Shown: in pieces, positions 8,964 to 18,212 of the stretch | Position numbering within the stretch: the first letter of the stretch is position 1 | Layout: each line of letters opens with the position of its first letter | Source of the DNA: an uncultured Oscillospiraceae bacterium | GTDB taxonomy: Bacteria > Bacillota > Clostridia > Oscillospirales > Acutalibacteraceae | Direction of reading: 5' to 3' | NCBI GenBank assembly: GCA_902492045.1 | Contig: CABUKB010000001.1 | Span: forward strand, 62,001 to 126,000 | Length of the DNA stretch: 64,000 nucleotides | Made by a program: the position numbers and the translations under genes | The notes under the pieces: model-generated | The model's database searches: none | What the model saw: only the letters and a program-made list of their open reading frames with translations | Told to the model about the DNA's origin: nothing

Positions 8964-9040
8964 CCGACGAAGGGGACCTGTAGGGGGCTGTCCCTTGTTT
9001 TCCGTAATTCTTTTAAGGAATACCGATAAACGCGCCAAAA

Positions 9041-9073
9041 GGGTCGGAAAGCCTGTCTTTCCGACCCTTTTTT
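9041..9073 (+). terminator. Rho-independent terminator of the rsmD-coaD unit
   Basis: A perfect 11-bp stem GGGTCGGAAAG/CTTTCCGACCC with a 5-base loop is followed by six T. Confidence 0.9.
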
Positions 9074-9131
9074 AGCAAAGAGGGGAAGCGAAAGCCTCCC
9101 CTCCTCGGCCCTATACCCTATATGACAAACA

Positions 9132-9164
9132 GCGAGGCCCGGATACACAATATCCGGGCCTCGC
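9132..9164 (-). terminator. Hairpin downstream of the CNNM gene
   Basis: A perfect 14-bp stem GCGAGGCCCGGATA/TATCCGGGCCTCGC with a 5-base loop lies 12 bp past the CNNM stop. On the minus strand it is followed by TGTTTGTC, a modest U-rich tail. Confidence 0.65.
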
Positions 9165-9175
9165 GGCAGCTCTGG

Positions 9176-10606
9176 TTAGGAAGCCGTATCCTTCTCTTTC
9201 TCCTTATCTTTGCCTTCCCGGCCTCGTTTGTCCCGGCCAGTAGCCTCCTCCGGATCCGGTTCTTCCGGGGGCGGCTGAATTTCGATATGCACCCGGTCAA
9301 TCCGCCGGTCCTCCATCTTGAGGACCGTAAAGGTGACGTTTTCATAGGTAACGGCCGGCTGTTCATCCTCGCCCGGAATCCGGCCCAATTCATCCATGAT
9401 AAATCCGGCCAGGGTATCGTAATCGCCTTCCGGCATCTTCCGGCCGATCAATTCGCCCAGTTCCTCCATATCAATGGAGCCGTCCACGTCGAAGATATTG
9501 TCCCCCAGCGAGGTGATTTCCTCCTCTTCATGGTCGTATTCGTCCTGTATGTTGCCCACAATGGATTCCAACAGGTCCTCCATCGTCACGATGCCGGCCA
9601 GACCGCCGTACTCATCCACCACCATCGCCATTTGAATATGCTTTTCGGTCATCTCCGAAAACAGTTCCCCGCACCGTTTGGTGCCCGGAACAAAATACGT
9701 TTCGCGGACCAGATGCCGCAGGGACACATCCCCCGGCAGCGTCTGTCCCACATAGGGGAGGAGATCTTTGATATAAAGCACCCCGATCACATGATCAATA
9801 TCCTCTTCATACACCGGCACGCGGGAGTACCCGTCCTCCACACCGATGCGCAGCGCCTCTTCAACAGGTTCATCCACGTCGAGGGCTTCCACGTCGGTGC
9901 GGGGCGTCATGATATCCTCGGCGGTGATATCGTCAAACTCAAAAATGTTGTTGATCATGTCCTTCTGGACGCCTTCGATAACGCCTTTTTCCTCTCCCAC
10001 GTCCACCATCATCCGGATTTCTTCCTCGGTGACGTTCTCTTCGTCCGCATGGGGATCCACGCCGAACAGCCGGACAACCAGATTGGTGGAGACGGACAGC
10101 AGCTTGACAAAAGGCTTTGTCACCACCGCGACCACCCGCAGCACACCGATAAAGGCAAACGACAATGCCTCCGCCTTCTGCATGGCGATCCGCTTGGGGA
10201 CCAATTCGCCGAAGACCAGAGAAAAATAGGACATTATCAAGGTGATCAGCACCGTGCTGACCCCCGTCACTGTACCGACATACGGCTGCATCGACGGAAC
10301 CAGACCGATAAACCAGTTGGCCAGCGGTTCAGCCAGAGACTGGGCCGCCGTCGCCGAAGTCAGAAACCCGGCCAGGGTAACGCCGATCTGGATGGTGGCC
10401 AGAAAATTCGAAGAATCCGCGGTCAGCCTCAGCACCTGCTGGGCTTTTTTGTGCCCTTCTTCCGCCATCTTGCGGATTTTGTTGTCGTTCAAGGTGATGA
10501 CGGCAATCTCCGAGGCGGCAAAAAACGCGTTGCATAAAATCAGAACAACTAAGAGCAGAAGCTGAAGCCATAGATTACCAGATTGGGCAGGGCTAGGGTC
10601 AGGCAT
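9176..10606 (-). CDS. CNNM/CorC-HlyC family membrane protein (DUF21-CBS-CorC)
   Basis: A 476-residue protein. The N-terminal DUF21 domain has about four membrane helices in residues 8-190. Two CBS domains follow (around TPRTDVEALDVDEPV and MAMVVDEYGGLAGIVTMEDLLE), then a C-terminal CorC/HlyC transporter-associated domain ending in an acidic and lysine-rich tail. Relatives are linked to magnesium and other divalent-ion transport; the older name hemolysin is misleading. The start at 10606 follows AAAGGGGA. A TTGACA-17-TATTAT promoter lies about 100 bp upstream, divergent from nifJ. Confidence 0.9.
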   Translation of the reverse strand: MPDPSPAQSGNLWLQLLLLVVLILCNAFFAASEIAVITLNDNKIRKMAEEGHKKAQQVLRLTADSSNFLATIQIGVTLAGFLTSATAAQSLAEPLANWFIGLVPSMQPYVGTVTGVSTVLITLIMSYFSLVFGELVPKRIAMQKAEALSFAFIGVLRVVAVVTKPFVKLLSVSTNLVVRLFGVDPHADEENVTEEEIRMMVDVGEEKGVIEGVQKDMINNIFEFDDITAEDIMTPRTDVEALDVDEPVEEALRIGVEDGYSRVPVYEEDIDHVIGVLYIKDLLPYVGQTLPGDVSLRHLVRETYFVPGTKRCGELFSEMTEKHIQMAMVVDEYGGLAGIVTMEDLLESIVGNIQDEYDHEEEEITSLGDNIFDVDGSIDMEELGELIGRKMPEGDYDTLAGFIMDELGRIPGEDEQPAVTYENVTFTVLKMEDRRIDRVHIEIQPPPEEPDPEEATGRDKRGREGKDKEKEKDTAS

Positions 10607-10704
10607 GTGAAACGTTGTCCCCTTTCCTATACGGCATCGCGCCGTTCATTGGATATCGCGCCGAATCACCGGACTTCTCAAAAGGCCGGATTTTCGATGT
10701 TTCC

Positions 10705-10733
10705 ATAATACCGTTTTTTCTGTCCACTGTCAA
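10705..10733 (-). promoter_or_regulatory. Sigma-A-type promoter for the CNNM gene
   Basis: On the minus strand, TTGACA (10733-10728), 17 bases, TATTAT (10710-10705). Confidence 0.7.
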
Positions 10734-10908
10734 ACACGTCTTTTGTTTTTCTGAAGGCAAGGAAAGCGAAAAAACCCTTATATACTGCGATTTGGCCCGC
10801 CACCGGGCCCTCAGTCCCGGATGCCCCGGTTTTTGCCTTGTATCGCGTCTTTTCAAAAGAATACCAAATAAGCTTTGAAAAAAGCCTCGTTTTTCTGTAC
10901 TTTTCGCC

Positions 10909-10937
10909 TTTACATGCCGGAATAAACGTGATAGACT
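10909..10937 (+). promoter_or_regulatory. Candidate promoter for nifJ
   Basis: TTTACA (10909-10914), 17 bases, TAGACT (10932-10937), giving a leader of about 75 bases. Confidence 0.5.
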
Positions 10938-11016
10938 TAACTGTGGCGCATGTCAAAGTTTTATCGAAGAACCTGTGCCGTTCAACATTCCAAGTTTTCC
11001 TTAAGGAGGATATGGT

Positions 11017-14000
11017 ATGGCAAGAAAGTTTAAAACCATGGATGGCAACAACGCCGCCGCTCATGTTGCGTATGCGTTCACCGACGTTGCCGCCATCTAC
11101 CCCATCACGCCTTCGTCCGTGATGGCGGAAGTGACGGATGTATGGAGTGCCGCAGGACAGAAAAACCTGTTCGGCCGTCCGGTCAAACTGGCGGAAATGC
11201 AGTCCGAGGGCGGTGCCGCCGGAGCGGTGCACGGATCTCTCCAGGCCGGTGCCCTGACCACTACCTACACCGCGTCCCAGGGCCTGCTGCTGATGATTCC
11301 CAATATGTATAAAATCGCCGGCGAACTGCTGCCCAACGTCATCCATGTGTCGGCCCGCGCGCTGGCCTCCCATGCCCTCTCGATCTTCGGAGACCATTCC
11401 GACATATATGCTTGCCGCCAAACAGGGTATGCCATGCTTTGCTCCTCCAGTGTGCAGGAGGTCATGGATCTGGGCGCTGTTGCCCACCTGTCCACCATCA
11501 AAGGCCGCGTGCCCTTCCTGCATTTCTTCGACGGTTTCCGCACCTCCCACGAAATCCAGAAGATCGAGGTGTGGGACAACGACGATCTCGCCGACATGCT
11601 CGACTGGGATGCGGTGGACCAATTCCGCCGCAACGCGCTGAATCCGGAACATCCGGTCCAGCGCGGCACCGCTCAGAACCCCGACATTTTCTTCCAGGCC
11701 CGTGAGGCTTCCAATCTTTATTATGAAGCCATCCCGAGTGTCGTGGAAGAGTACATGAACAAGGTCAATGCCAAGATCGGCACCAACTACAAGCTCTTCA
11801 ACTACTACGGGCCCCGGGACGCGAAACGGGTCATCATCGCGATGGGCTCCGTCTGCGAAACCATTGAAGAAACCGTCGATCATCTCAACGCGGCGGGCGA
11901 TAAAGTGGGCCTGATCAAGGTGCGCCTGTACCGTCCCTTCTCGGCCAAACACCTCATCGCCGCCCTGCCGAAGAGCGTCGAATCCATCAGTGTTCTCGAC
12001 CGCACGAAAGAGGCCGGTTCGGTTGGTGAGCCGCTTTATCTCGATGTCTGTGCCGCCCTCAAGGGTTCGGCGTTCGAGACGGTGCCGGTCTACACCGGCC
12101 GGTATGGTCTGGGTTCCAAGGATACCACTCCCGGGCAGATCGTTGCCGTCTATCGCAACATGGAAGCCCGCCGGCCCAAAAAGCGTTTCACCATCGGCAT
12201 CAACGACGATGTGACCCACCTGTCTCTGAAAGTCAAGGAAAATCTGGACACCACCCCGCGCGGCACGCGTTCCTGCAAATTCTGGGGTCTGGGTTCGGAC
12301 GGCACGGTCGGAGCGAATAAAAACTCTATTAAAATTATCGGCGATCATACCGATATGTACGCACAGGGATATTTCGCGTATGACTCCAAAAAGTCGGGCG
12401 GCGTCACCATCTCCCATCTGCGTTTTGGCAAAAAACCGATCAAATCTACCTATTTTGTCAGCAAGGCCGACTTTGTCGCCTGCCACAATCCCTCTTATGT
12501 GGATAAGTACGACATGATCAGCGATGTCAAACCCGGCGGAATTTTCCTTCTCAACTGCTCGTGGAGCGGCGAAGAACTGGAGGAAAGGCTGCCCGCCGCG
12601 ATGAAGAGGACCATTGCGAAAAACGACATCAAGTTCTATACCATTGACGCCACCCATATCGCCAAGGAGCTGGGGCTGGGCAACCGCACCAACACCATTC
12701 TTCAGGCGGCCTTTTTCAAACTCGCCCGTGTCATCCCGGTCGAAGACGCCGTGAAGTTCATGAAGGACGCGGCTACCAAGTCCTATTCCAAAAAGGGCGA
12801 AGCCATCGTCAAGATGAACCACGATGCCATTGAGCGCGGCGTTAAAGAAGTTAAAAAGGTGCGGGTGCCCAAGGAATGGACCCGCGCTGCCGACAACACC
12901 ACTGCGGTTGCATCGGCCGGCGGGCGGCCTGAAATCAAGGACTACATCGACAACGTGCTGACCCCCGTCAACGCGCAGCAAGGCGATAAACTGCCGGTTT
13001 CCACCTTCGTGAAGGATGCGGACGGCACGGTGCCGCTCGGCTCCTCGGCATACGAAAAACGGGGCATTGCGGTGGATGTGCCCACCTGGATCCCCGAAAA
13101 TTGCATCCAGTGCAATTTCTGTTCTTACGTCTGTCCCCACGCGGTCATCCGTCCTGTTATCCTGAATGAGGAGGAGGCCAAGCAAGCGCCCGCCGGCATG
13201 AAAATGAAGCCTGCCACCGGTCTGGCCGGGTATCAGTTCGGTATGACGATCTCGGTTCTCGACTGCACCGGCTGCGGTTCCTGTGCTTCGGTATGCCCGG
13301 GCATGAAGGGAAACAAAGCCCTGGTGATGAAGCCGCTCGACACGCAGCGCGAAGAAGAAGAGAAGTTCCTGTATGGCTATCATCTGCCGGAGAAGCCGGA
13401 GGTCGCGGACAAATTCAAGGCTTCCACCGTCAAGGGCAGTCAGTTCCGTCAGCCGCTGCTCGAATTCTCGGGCGCCTGCGCGGGCTGCGGTGAAACCCCT
13501 TATGCCAAGCTGATTACCCAGCTCTTTGGTGATCGGATGTATATCGCCAACGCCACCGGTTGTTCTTCCATCTGGGGCGGTTCCTCTCCCTCCACCCCCT
13601 ACACCGTCAACAAGGACGGCCACGGACCGGCCTGGGCCAATTCACTGTTTGAGGACAACGCCGAGTACGGCTACGGCATGTTCCTGGGCGTGACCGCCCG
13701 CCGGAACCGTATGGCCGATCTTATGAAAACCTTTGCCGAAGCGGATCTCCCCGCAGCGTGGGGCTTGAAAGAAGCGGCTGCCGAATGGCTGGCCGGCAAG
13801 GACGATGCCGAGGCTTCCAAGGCGGCCGCGCCCAAAGTGGTAGCCGCCCTCGAAAAAGCGAATGCGGCTTGCGGCGAATGCGGCTGTGAATTCGATGCTC
13901 TGTATAAGGAAGCGCTGAAGAACACCGATATGCTGGTCAAAAAGTCCTTCTGGATGTTCGGCGGCGACGGCTGGGCCTACGACATCGGGTTCGGCGGCGT

Positions 14001-14592
14001 GGACCATGTACTCGCATCCGGAGAGGATATCAACGTCATGGTGTTCGACACCGAAGTATATTCCAACACCGGCGGTCAGTCCTCCAAGGCCACTCCGACC
14101 GGCGCTGTCGCTCAGTTTGCGGCGGCCGGCAAAGCGGTCAAAAAGAAGGACCTCGGCGCTATTGCCATGAGCTACGGGTATGTTTACGTCGCCCAGATCG
14201 CCATGGGCGCCGACATGAATCAGACCCTGAAAGCTATCCAGGAGGCCGAATCCTATCCGGGTCCTTCCCTGATTATTGCGTATGCGCCCTGTATCAACCA
14301 CGGCATCAAGGGCGGCATGGGCATCTCCCAGCTGGAAGAGAAAAAAGCGGTCGAGGCGGGCTACTGGCACACCTATCGTTTCGATCCCCGCAAGGAGGAA
14401 AACGCCTTCACACTGGACAGCAAAGCGCCTTCCGCTTCCTACCGCGACTTCATCATGGGCGAGGTGCGGTACAACTCTCTGACCCGCTCCTTCCCGGAGC
14501 GCGCCGAGGCCCTGTTCGCCAAGGCGGAAAAGAATGCGGCCGACCGGTACGAGCATCTGCTTCGTCTGGGCAGCCTGTACGGCAAGAAATAA
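11017..14592 (+). CDS. nifJ: Pyruvate:ferredoxin (flavodoxin) oxidoreductase
   Basis: A 1191-residue single-chain enzyme that oxidises pyruvate with CoA to acetyl-CoA and CO2 and reduces ferredoxin, central to anaerobic fermentation. Domain order is normal: an N-terminal pyrimidine-binding domain (DGNNAAAHVAYAFTDVAAIYPITPSS), the gamma domain, two 4Fe-4S clusters (CIQCNFCSYVC near 696 and CTGCGSCASVC near 750), a proximal cluster cysteine set around CAGCGETPYAKL, and the thiamine-diphosphate domain with GDGWAYDIG near 982 and VYSNTGGQSSKATP. Length matches the family. The start follows AAGGAGG. It is monocistronic between its own promoter and a terminator. Confidence 0.98.
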   Translation: MARKFKTMDGNNAAAHVAYAFTDVAAIYPITPSSVMAEVTDVWSAAGQKNLFGRPVKLAEMQSEGGAAGAVHGSLQAGALTTTYTASQGLLLMIPNMYKIAGELLPNVIHVSARALASHALSIFGDHSDIYACRQTGYAMLCSSSVQEVMDLGAVAHLSTIKGRVPFLHFFDGFRTSHEIQKIEVWDNDDLADMLDWDAVDQFRRNALNPEHPVQRGTAQNPDIFFQAREASNLYYEAIPSVVEEYMNKVNAKIGTNYKLFNYYGPRDAKRVIIAMGSVCETIEETVDHLNAAGDKVGLIKVRLYRPFSAKHLIAALPKSVESISVLDRTKEAGSVGEPLYLDVCAALKGSAFETVPVYTGRYGLGSKDTTPGQIVAVYRNMEARRPKKRFTIGINDDVTHLSLKVKENLDTTPRGTRSCKFWGLGSDGTVGANKNSIKIIGDHTDMYAQGYFAYDSKKSGGVTISHLRFGKKPIKSTYFVSKADFVACHNPSYVDKYDMISDVKPGGIFLLNCSWSGEELEERLPAAMKRTIAKNDIKFYTIDATHIAKELGLGNRTNTILQAAFFKLARVIPVEDAVKFMKDAATKSYSKKGEAIVKMNHDAIERGVKEVKKVRVPKEWTRAADNTTAVASAGGRPEIKDYIDNVLTPVNAQQGDKLPVSTFVKDADGTVPLGSSAYEKRGIAVDVPTWIPENCIQCNFCSYVCPHAVIRPVILNEEEAKQAPAGMKMKPATGLAGYQFGMTISVLDCTGCGSCASVCPGMKGNKALVMKPLDTQREEEEKFLYGYHLPEKPEVADKFKASTVKGSQFRQPLLEFSGACAGCGETPYAKLITQLFGDRMYIANATGCSSIWGGSSPSTPYTVNKDGHGPAWANSLFEDNAEYGYGMFLGVTARRNRMADLMKTFAEADLPAAWGLKEAAAEWLAGKDDAEASKAAAPKVVAALEKANAACGECGCEFDALYKEALKNTDMLVKKSFWMFGGDGWAYDIGFGGVDHVLASGEDINVMVFDTEVYSNTGGQSSKATPTGAVAQFAAAGKAVKKKDLGAIAMSYGYVYVAQIAMGADMNQTLKAIQEAESYPGPSLIIAYAPCINHGIKGGMGISQLEEKKAVEAGYWHTYRFDPRKEENAFTLDSKAPSASYRDFIMGEVRYNSLTRSFPERAEALFAKAEKNAADRYEHLLRLGSLYGKK

Positions 14593-14610
14593 GTCGGTTA
14601 CGATTACTGA

Positions 14611-14656
14611 AATCGCCGGGTTCCCGTACCCCAACGGGAACCCGGCGATTTTCTAT
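14611..14656. terminator. Bidirectional terminator between nifJ and the polysaccharide operon
   Basis: A perfect 17-bp stem AATCGCCGGGTTCCCGT (14611-14627) pairs with 14634-14650 and is followed by TTCTATT. It lies between the convergent nifJ and LCP stops and can serve both strands. Confidence 0.85.
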
Positions 14657-14690
14657 TGTCGGTCGCATCCACGGCGTTTTGCGTCCCTCT

Positions 14691-15953
14691 TTACCCCATC
14701 GTTTCGTTTAAGAGGGCCTTGGCCTTCTGCACCGACTCGGAATTGGGCAGGATGACGTACAGGTTCCGCCCGGGCATCGAATAGGTCGGTTTATATGCAC
14801 TGGTTCCATCTGCCGTAAAGGTGTCCATGTTCCATTCCCTGTTGTCGGACAACTGCATTTTCGCCAACGCCGTTATCTGGTCCTCGGGCATGTTGGTCTC
14901 GAAGCTTCCGCCGATTGCCTTCATCACCGACCGGTAATTTTTGAGGAACGCCGGGGAGGTACAGGCGTCGATAACGGCCCGGATGACCTCCATCTGATTT
15001 TTGGCCCGTTGGTAATCCCCATTGGCGAAGCTGTACCGTTCCCGGGCAAACGCCAACGCCTCCAATCCGGTCAGATGGTTGTATCCCTTGTGGTAATCCC
15101 GGATGTTTTTCACCGTGAAATCGTAATCCGAGTATACGTCTACGCCGCCCAGGGCGTCGATCACCTGAATAAAACCGCTGAAATTGATCCGCAGATAATA
15201 AGGGATCTTTATGGTATACAGCCGTTCCAGAGCATCCATCGAGGCCGACACCCCATAGATCCCTGCATGAGTGAGTTTATCTTTCTGGCCCTTCGAGGCG
15301 GCAAAATCCACATAAAAATCCCGTGGCGTCGCCAGCATGAGAATCTTTTTATCGGTGGTATTGACCGCCATGAGGATATTCACGTCGCTCCTGGACCGGG
15401 CCGATAGCCCGCCGTAGGTATCAATCCCACTGATATACAGGACAAAAGACGCGGGAATCTCGGCGGGGATCTCCTCCTGCATTTCGGTGTTCTCCTGTTG
15501 ATAAGCAAAGGCTTCCAGTTTGCGAAGCCCCTCTTCGGTCCATGCGTATCCCTCGGTTTCCGCCAAACTGTCTTTATACGCTTCATTGAGGATCAGCGCA
15601 CGGATCTCCCCCTCGCGGATTCCGTCCGCCAGCGCAAATACATCGGCATATTCGGATACATGCGCGGGGTGTCCCCAGTCCTCCGCCAATGTCTGCAACA
15701 GAGCTTCCGTTTCATCCCAATCCGTCTCATGCCGGCTCACGCCGTAAGCGTAATCGGCCGTGTCTGCGACGGTTTCGGCCTCATCGTCCGCCCGGACATA
15801 AATCGCCAAGACGGTTTCAACGCCCTCGACTGTGGTAATGTCTTTCAATGTATTCTTTAGGATCGCGACATAATACAGTCCGAGTCCCAACGCTGTGAGC
15901 AACAGGATACCAAGCAGACTGACCGAGATCCATAGTATTCGTTTTTTCTTCAT
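14691..15953 (-). CDS. LytR-CpsA-Psr (LCP) family glycopolymer transferase
   Basis: A 420-residue protein with one N-terminal membrane anchor (about residues 7-29). The extracellular LCP domain covers roughly residues 175-400, including RSDVNILMAVNTTDKK and LMLATPRDFYV (the family RSD and PRD motifs), a DALGGVDVYSDYDF block and LTGLEALAFARERY. LCP enzymes transfer lipid-linked glycopolymers to peptidoglycan. It is the last gene of the operon; its ATG overlaps the HAD stop (ATGA). A spacer of about 140 residues between anchor and LCP domain is longer than usual and unrecognised. Location suggests it attaches the polymer made by this cluster. Confidence 0.9.
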   Translation of the reverse strand: MKKKRILWISVSLLGILLLTALGLGLYYVAILKNTLKDITTVEGVETVLAIYVRADDEAETVADTADYAYGVSRHETDWDETEALLQTLAEDWGHPAHVSEYADVFALADGIREGEIRALILNEAYKDSLAETEGYAWTEEGLRKLEAFAYQQENTEMQEEIPAEIPASFVLYISGIDTYGGLSARSRSDVNILMAVNTTDKKILMLATPRDFYVDFAASKGQKDKLTHAGIYGVSASMDALERLYTIKIPYYLRINFSGFIQVIDALGGVDVYSDYDFTVKNIRDYHKGYNHLTGLEALAFARERYSFANGDYQRAKNQMEVIRAVIDACTSPAFLKNYRSVMKAIGGSFETNMPEDQITALAKMQLSDNREWNMDTFTADGTSAYKPTYSMPGRNLYVILPNSESVQKAKALLNETMG

Positions 15954-16621
15954 TTTCTCGCCGCCGCTTCCTTTGACCCGATGACCGCATCAGGGATTTG
16001 CCCGGGTGCATCCGCGACCCATTTGGCGCCGAGCGCCCGCGCTTCCTTTCCGTCCCGAAACCCAAAGCCATACGTTACAGCCAGAAAAGCCACGCCCGCC
16101 TCCTGCGCACCCTGCGCATCAAACGCGCTGTCTCCCACCAAAACCGTCTCCTTATCATCGGCCCGCATATCCCGCATACAGCGCCGAATCAGTTCCGCCT
16201 TGGTGAGCCGGTCATCCCGATCCATCCCGTGTACCGCGTCGAAATAGGATGCAAGGCCGGTTTCCCGCAAAATGTCCTGCGCAAACGTCTCCTTTTTCAA
16301 GGTTGCCACGCCAAGAGAACAGCCCCCCGCTTTTAAGGCTTGCAGCGCCTCCGCCATTCCCGCATAAGCCGTGACCTCCCGCTTTCCCTGTTGTTGATAA
16401 TAGCGGCGGTACGCGTCCACGGCTTTGGGAATCTCCTCGCCGGTGAGACCGCTCATATTTTCAAAAACCAGTGGGAGCGGCGCTCCGATTGCCCGGCGGA
16501 CGAAGGATTCGCCGCCGAACTCCCGCCCCAGAGCGTTGAGCGCCCAGCGATAAGCCCGGTAAATCCCTTTATAGGAGTCGACCAGGGTGCCGTCCATATC
16601 GAATACCACGCATTTATACAT
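15950..16621 (-). CDS. HAD-superfamily phosphatase (phosphoglycolate phosphatase-like)
   Basis: A 223-residue haloacid-dehalogenase hydrolase. Motif I is FDMDGTLVDS with the nucleophilic Asp, a helical cap follows, motif II/III is around GVATLKKETF, and motif IV is VGDSAFDAQGA. Three in-frame ATGs lie close together; 16621 (MYKCVVFDMDG) is chosen because AGGA lies at good spacing and it gives the family N terminus. It overlaps the aldolase gene by 8 bp and the LCP gene by 4 bp. In this setting it may dephosphorylate a sugar-acid intermediate, as KdsC does in the Kdo pathway, but its sequence is closer to the PGP/beta-PGM group. Confidence 0.85.
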   Translation of the reverse strand: MYKCVVFDMDGTLVDSYKGIYRAYRWALNALGREFGGESFVRRAIGAPLPLVFENMSGLTGEEIPKAVDAYRRYYQQQGKREVTAYAGMAEALQALKAGGCSLGVATLKKETFAQDILRETGLASYFDAVHGMDRDDRLTKAELIRRCMRDMRADDKETVLVGDSAFDAQGAQEAGVAFLAVTYGFGFRDGKEARALGAKWVADAPGQIPDAVIGSKEAAARK

Positions 16622-18212
16622 AGAGCTCATCCTGTTCATACACCGACCGGGTCAAAAAGGTAACGGTCATGTCGCGGGAAAGCCGCTGGAGCTGCCTGCG
16701 GATGCGATGCTGTTTTTCCTGTATCTCATCCTCATCGACATGAGAGTACATTTCCTCGGTGTAATAATTGTGTTTGTGGTGGAAACCGTCAAACCCGGCC
16801 AGGAATACCCGTTCCACGCCGCATCGCTTGAGCAGGTTGAGGAGCATCAGCCCGGCGTTGTCGGCGACCATTTCATCGTCGTTGGTATACCGGTCGTAAT
16901 CCACATACAGGCTGTTCGCGCTACCCCCCGTTATATTGGAGGTCAGGATGGCGCGGACCTGCGGCAGAGAGCGGAGTTCTCTCTCTATGCCGTCTATCCG
17001 CTTATGATTGCTCACAAAACAACCGTCCATATGAAAGCGGGCATCCAAAAAATTGACGGTGAGGATAAAGGGATTCTCCCGTTCTATAAAGTCCTGGATC
17101 GTCTCGAATTCCGAGGTCAGGCTCTTGCCTGGTGCAAGCAGGAGCACCTTCCGCCCCCGGATCCAGTCGCTCAATTCCCGCACCGCATCGCTGTCGTCAA
17201 TGGCTTTGCTCTGATACTGGGCATACAGCCTCTCGATGAGTTTCCGGTCATACAGGACCTTATAGTCCTCGGGAATCGACTGGATGATTTTTTCGATATC
17301 CTTCATGGTTAGGGTCTGCTTATTGATCAGGTAAGAAGCGTAATTGGGGTGGCAGACATGGCTGGCTGCAATATGATAAGGAACAGTGTATCCCCACTCG
17401 TATTCCTTGCGAATCGGGGCGATATACTCGTCGTAAATGTCCATGATGACCGACACATCGTATTTGGAAACGATGTTTTTATTGATATATTGGGTGATGA
17501 GCTCGGTTGGCAGATTCCCGGCCCCCCGCCCCATGCCGTAAACGGCCGAATCGAGGATCAGGGTCCGTTTGGTCTGAATCTTGCCCAGCACCTGGGCGTT
17601 GGAAAACGCCAGCTGTAAATTGTTGTGGCCGTGGAAGCCCAAATGGATCTCCGGACGCATATTCTCGTCTATCAGATAATAGCGGTGGGAAACGTCGTTG
17701 CGGTACATACTCCCCAGAGTATCCACGATATAAAAGGCATATGGCCGCAGTTTATTCATGCGTTCTACAAGCTGAAGCAGCTCCATATCGGTGTAGAACG
17801 CCGTACCCACCGGCTGCATAAAAACCTTATATCCTTTTTCCATGATGATGGAAGCCCAGCCGACGGCTTGGGCGATCTCATTTTGATGGAAAGTCAGCCG
17901 GATCCCTTCGATGCTTTTCCCATCGCAGGGCTCCAGTTCATAGGGATGGAGTTCCTTTTCCCCGATAGCGATCATGGTCACGTACATCGAGGTCCGGTCC
18001 CGCCGGGGCAGAACCTCCTCGATATCGGCGACGCTTCCGAACAGCGAACAATCCCGGTCCTGCACCATCCGAGTCAGAAAGCCGCATTCGATGATGTCAA
18101 TGCCGGCGCTGTCCAGTTTATCCAGGATGGAGGCAATGGTCTTCCGTCCGAATTTCCAATCGTTGATATAGCCGCCGTCCCGCAGCGTACAATCCAGTAT
18201 TTGTATGCTCAC
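16614..18212 (-). CDS. HMGL-type aldolase fused to an uncharacterised C-terminal domain
   Basis: A 532-residue two-part protein. Residues ~1-330 form a DRE-TIM metallolyase (HMGL/4-hydroxy-2-oxovalerate aldolase-like) barrel: LDCTLRDGGYIND near the N terminus has the catalytic Arg and metal-binding Asp, and HLGFHGHNN near residue 190 has the metal-binding His pair. From about residue 350 (KVLLLAPGKSLTSEFE) a second domain begins. It is Rossmann-like and reminiscent of DUF115-type domains in polysaccharide loci, with NFLDARFHMDGCFVSN and GFDGFHHKHNYY. The gene starts in an ATGA overlap with the cytidylyltransferase. It probably does a pyruvate-type aldol reaction for a sugar acid; the substrate is unknown. 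Confidence 0.75.
   Translation of the reverse strand: MSIQILDCTLRDGGYINDWKFGRKTIASILDKLDSAGIDIIECGFLTRMVQDRDCSLFGSVADIEEVLPRRDRTSMYVTMIAIGEKELHPYELEPCDGKSIEGIRLTFHQNEIAQAVGWASIIMEKGYKVFMQPVGTAFYTDMELLQLVERMNKLRPYAFYIVDTLGSMYRNDVSHRYYLIDENMRPEIHLGFHGHNNLQLAFSNAQVLGKIQTKRTLILDSAVYGMGRGAGNLPTELITQYINKNIVSKYDVSVIMDIYDEYIAPIRKEYEWGYTVPYHIAASHVCHPNYASYLINKQTLTMKDIEKIIQSIPEDYKVLYDRKLIERLYAQYQSKAIDDSDAVRELSDWIRGRKVLLLAPGKSLTSEFETIQDFIERENPFILTVNFLDARFHMDGCFVSNHKRIDGIERELRSLPQVRAILTSNITGGSANSLYVDYDRYTNDDEMVADNAGLMLLNLLKRCGVERVFLAGFDGFHHKHNYYTEEMYSHVDEDEIQEKQHRIRRQLQRLSRDMTVTFLTRSVYEQDELYV

Larger units (their letters stand above)
10607..11016. other. Divergent intergenic region, CNNM gene and nifJ
   Basis: These 410 bp hold a minus promoter for the CNNM gene (10705-10733), a plus promoter candidate for nifJ (10909-10937) and the nifJ ribosome site AAGGAGG (11003-11009). 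The middle, about 10740-10900, is A/T-rich with T and A runs but contains no gene or riboswitch that I recognise. Confidence 0.5.

Noticed and set aside
9132..9164. Perfect inverted repeat considered as an attachment site or mobile-element end
   Set aside because: It lies directly after a stop codon, has a terminator-sized loop, and no integrase or second copy is present.
9122..10537. A 471-codon frame opposite the CNNM gene
   Set aside because: Reverse-frame shadow; the CNNM protein has clear DUF21, CBS and CorC domains.
10678..13623. A 981-codon open frame antisense to nifJ
   Set aside because: It lies opposite a complete, motif-verified nifJ gene, has no ribosome site, and its product is low-complexity His/Arg/Gly-rich, typical of the reverse frame of G+C-rich coding DNA.
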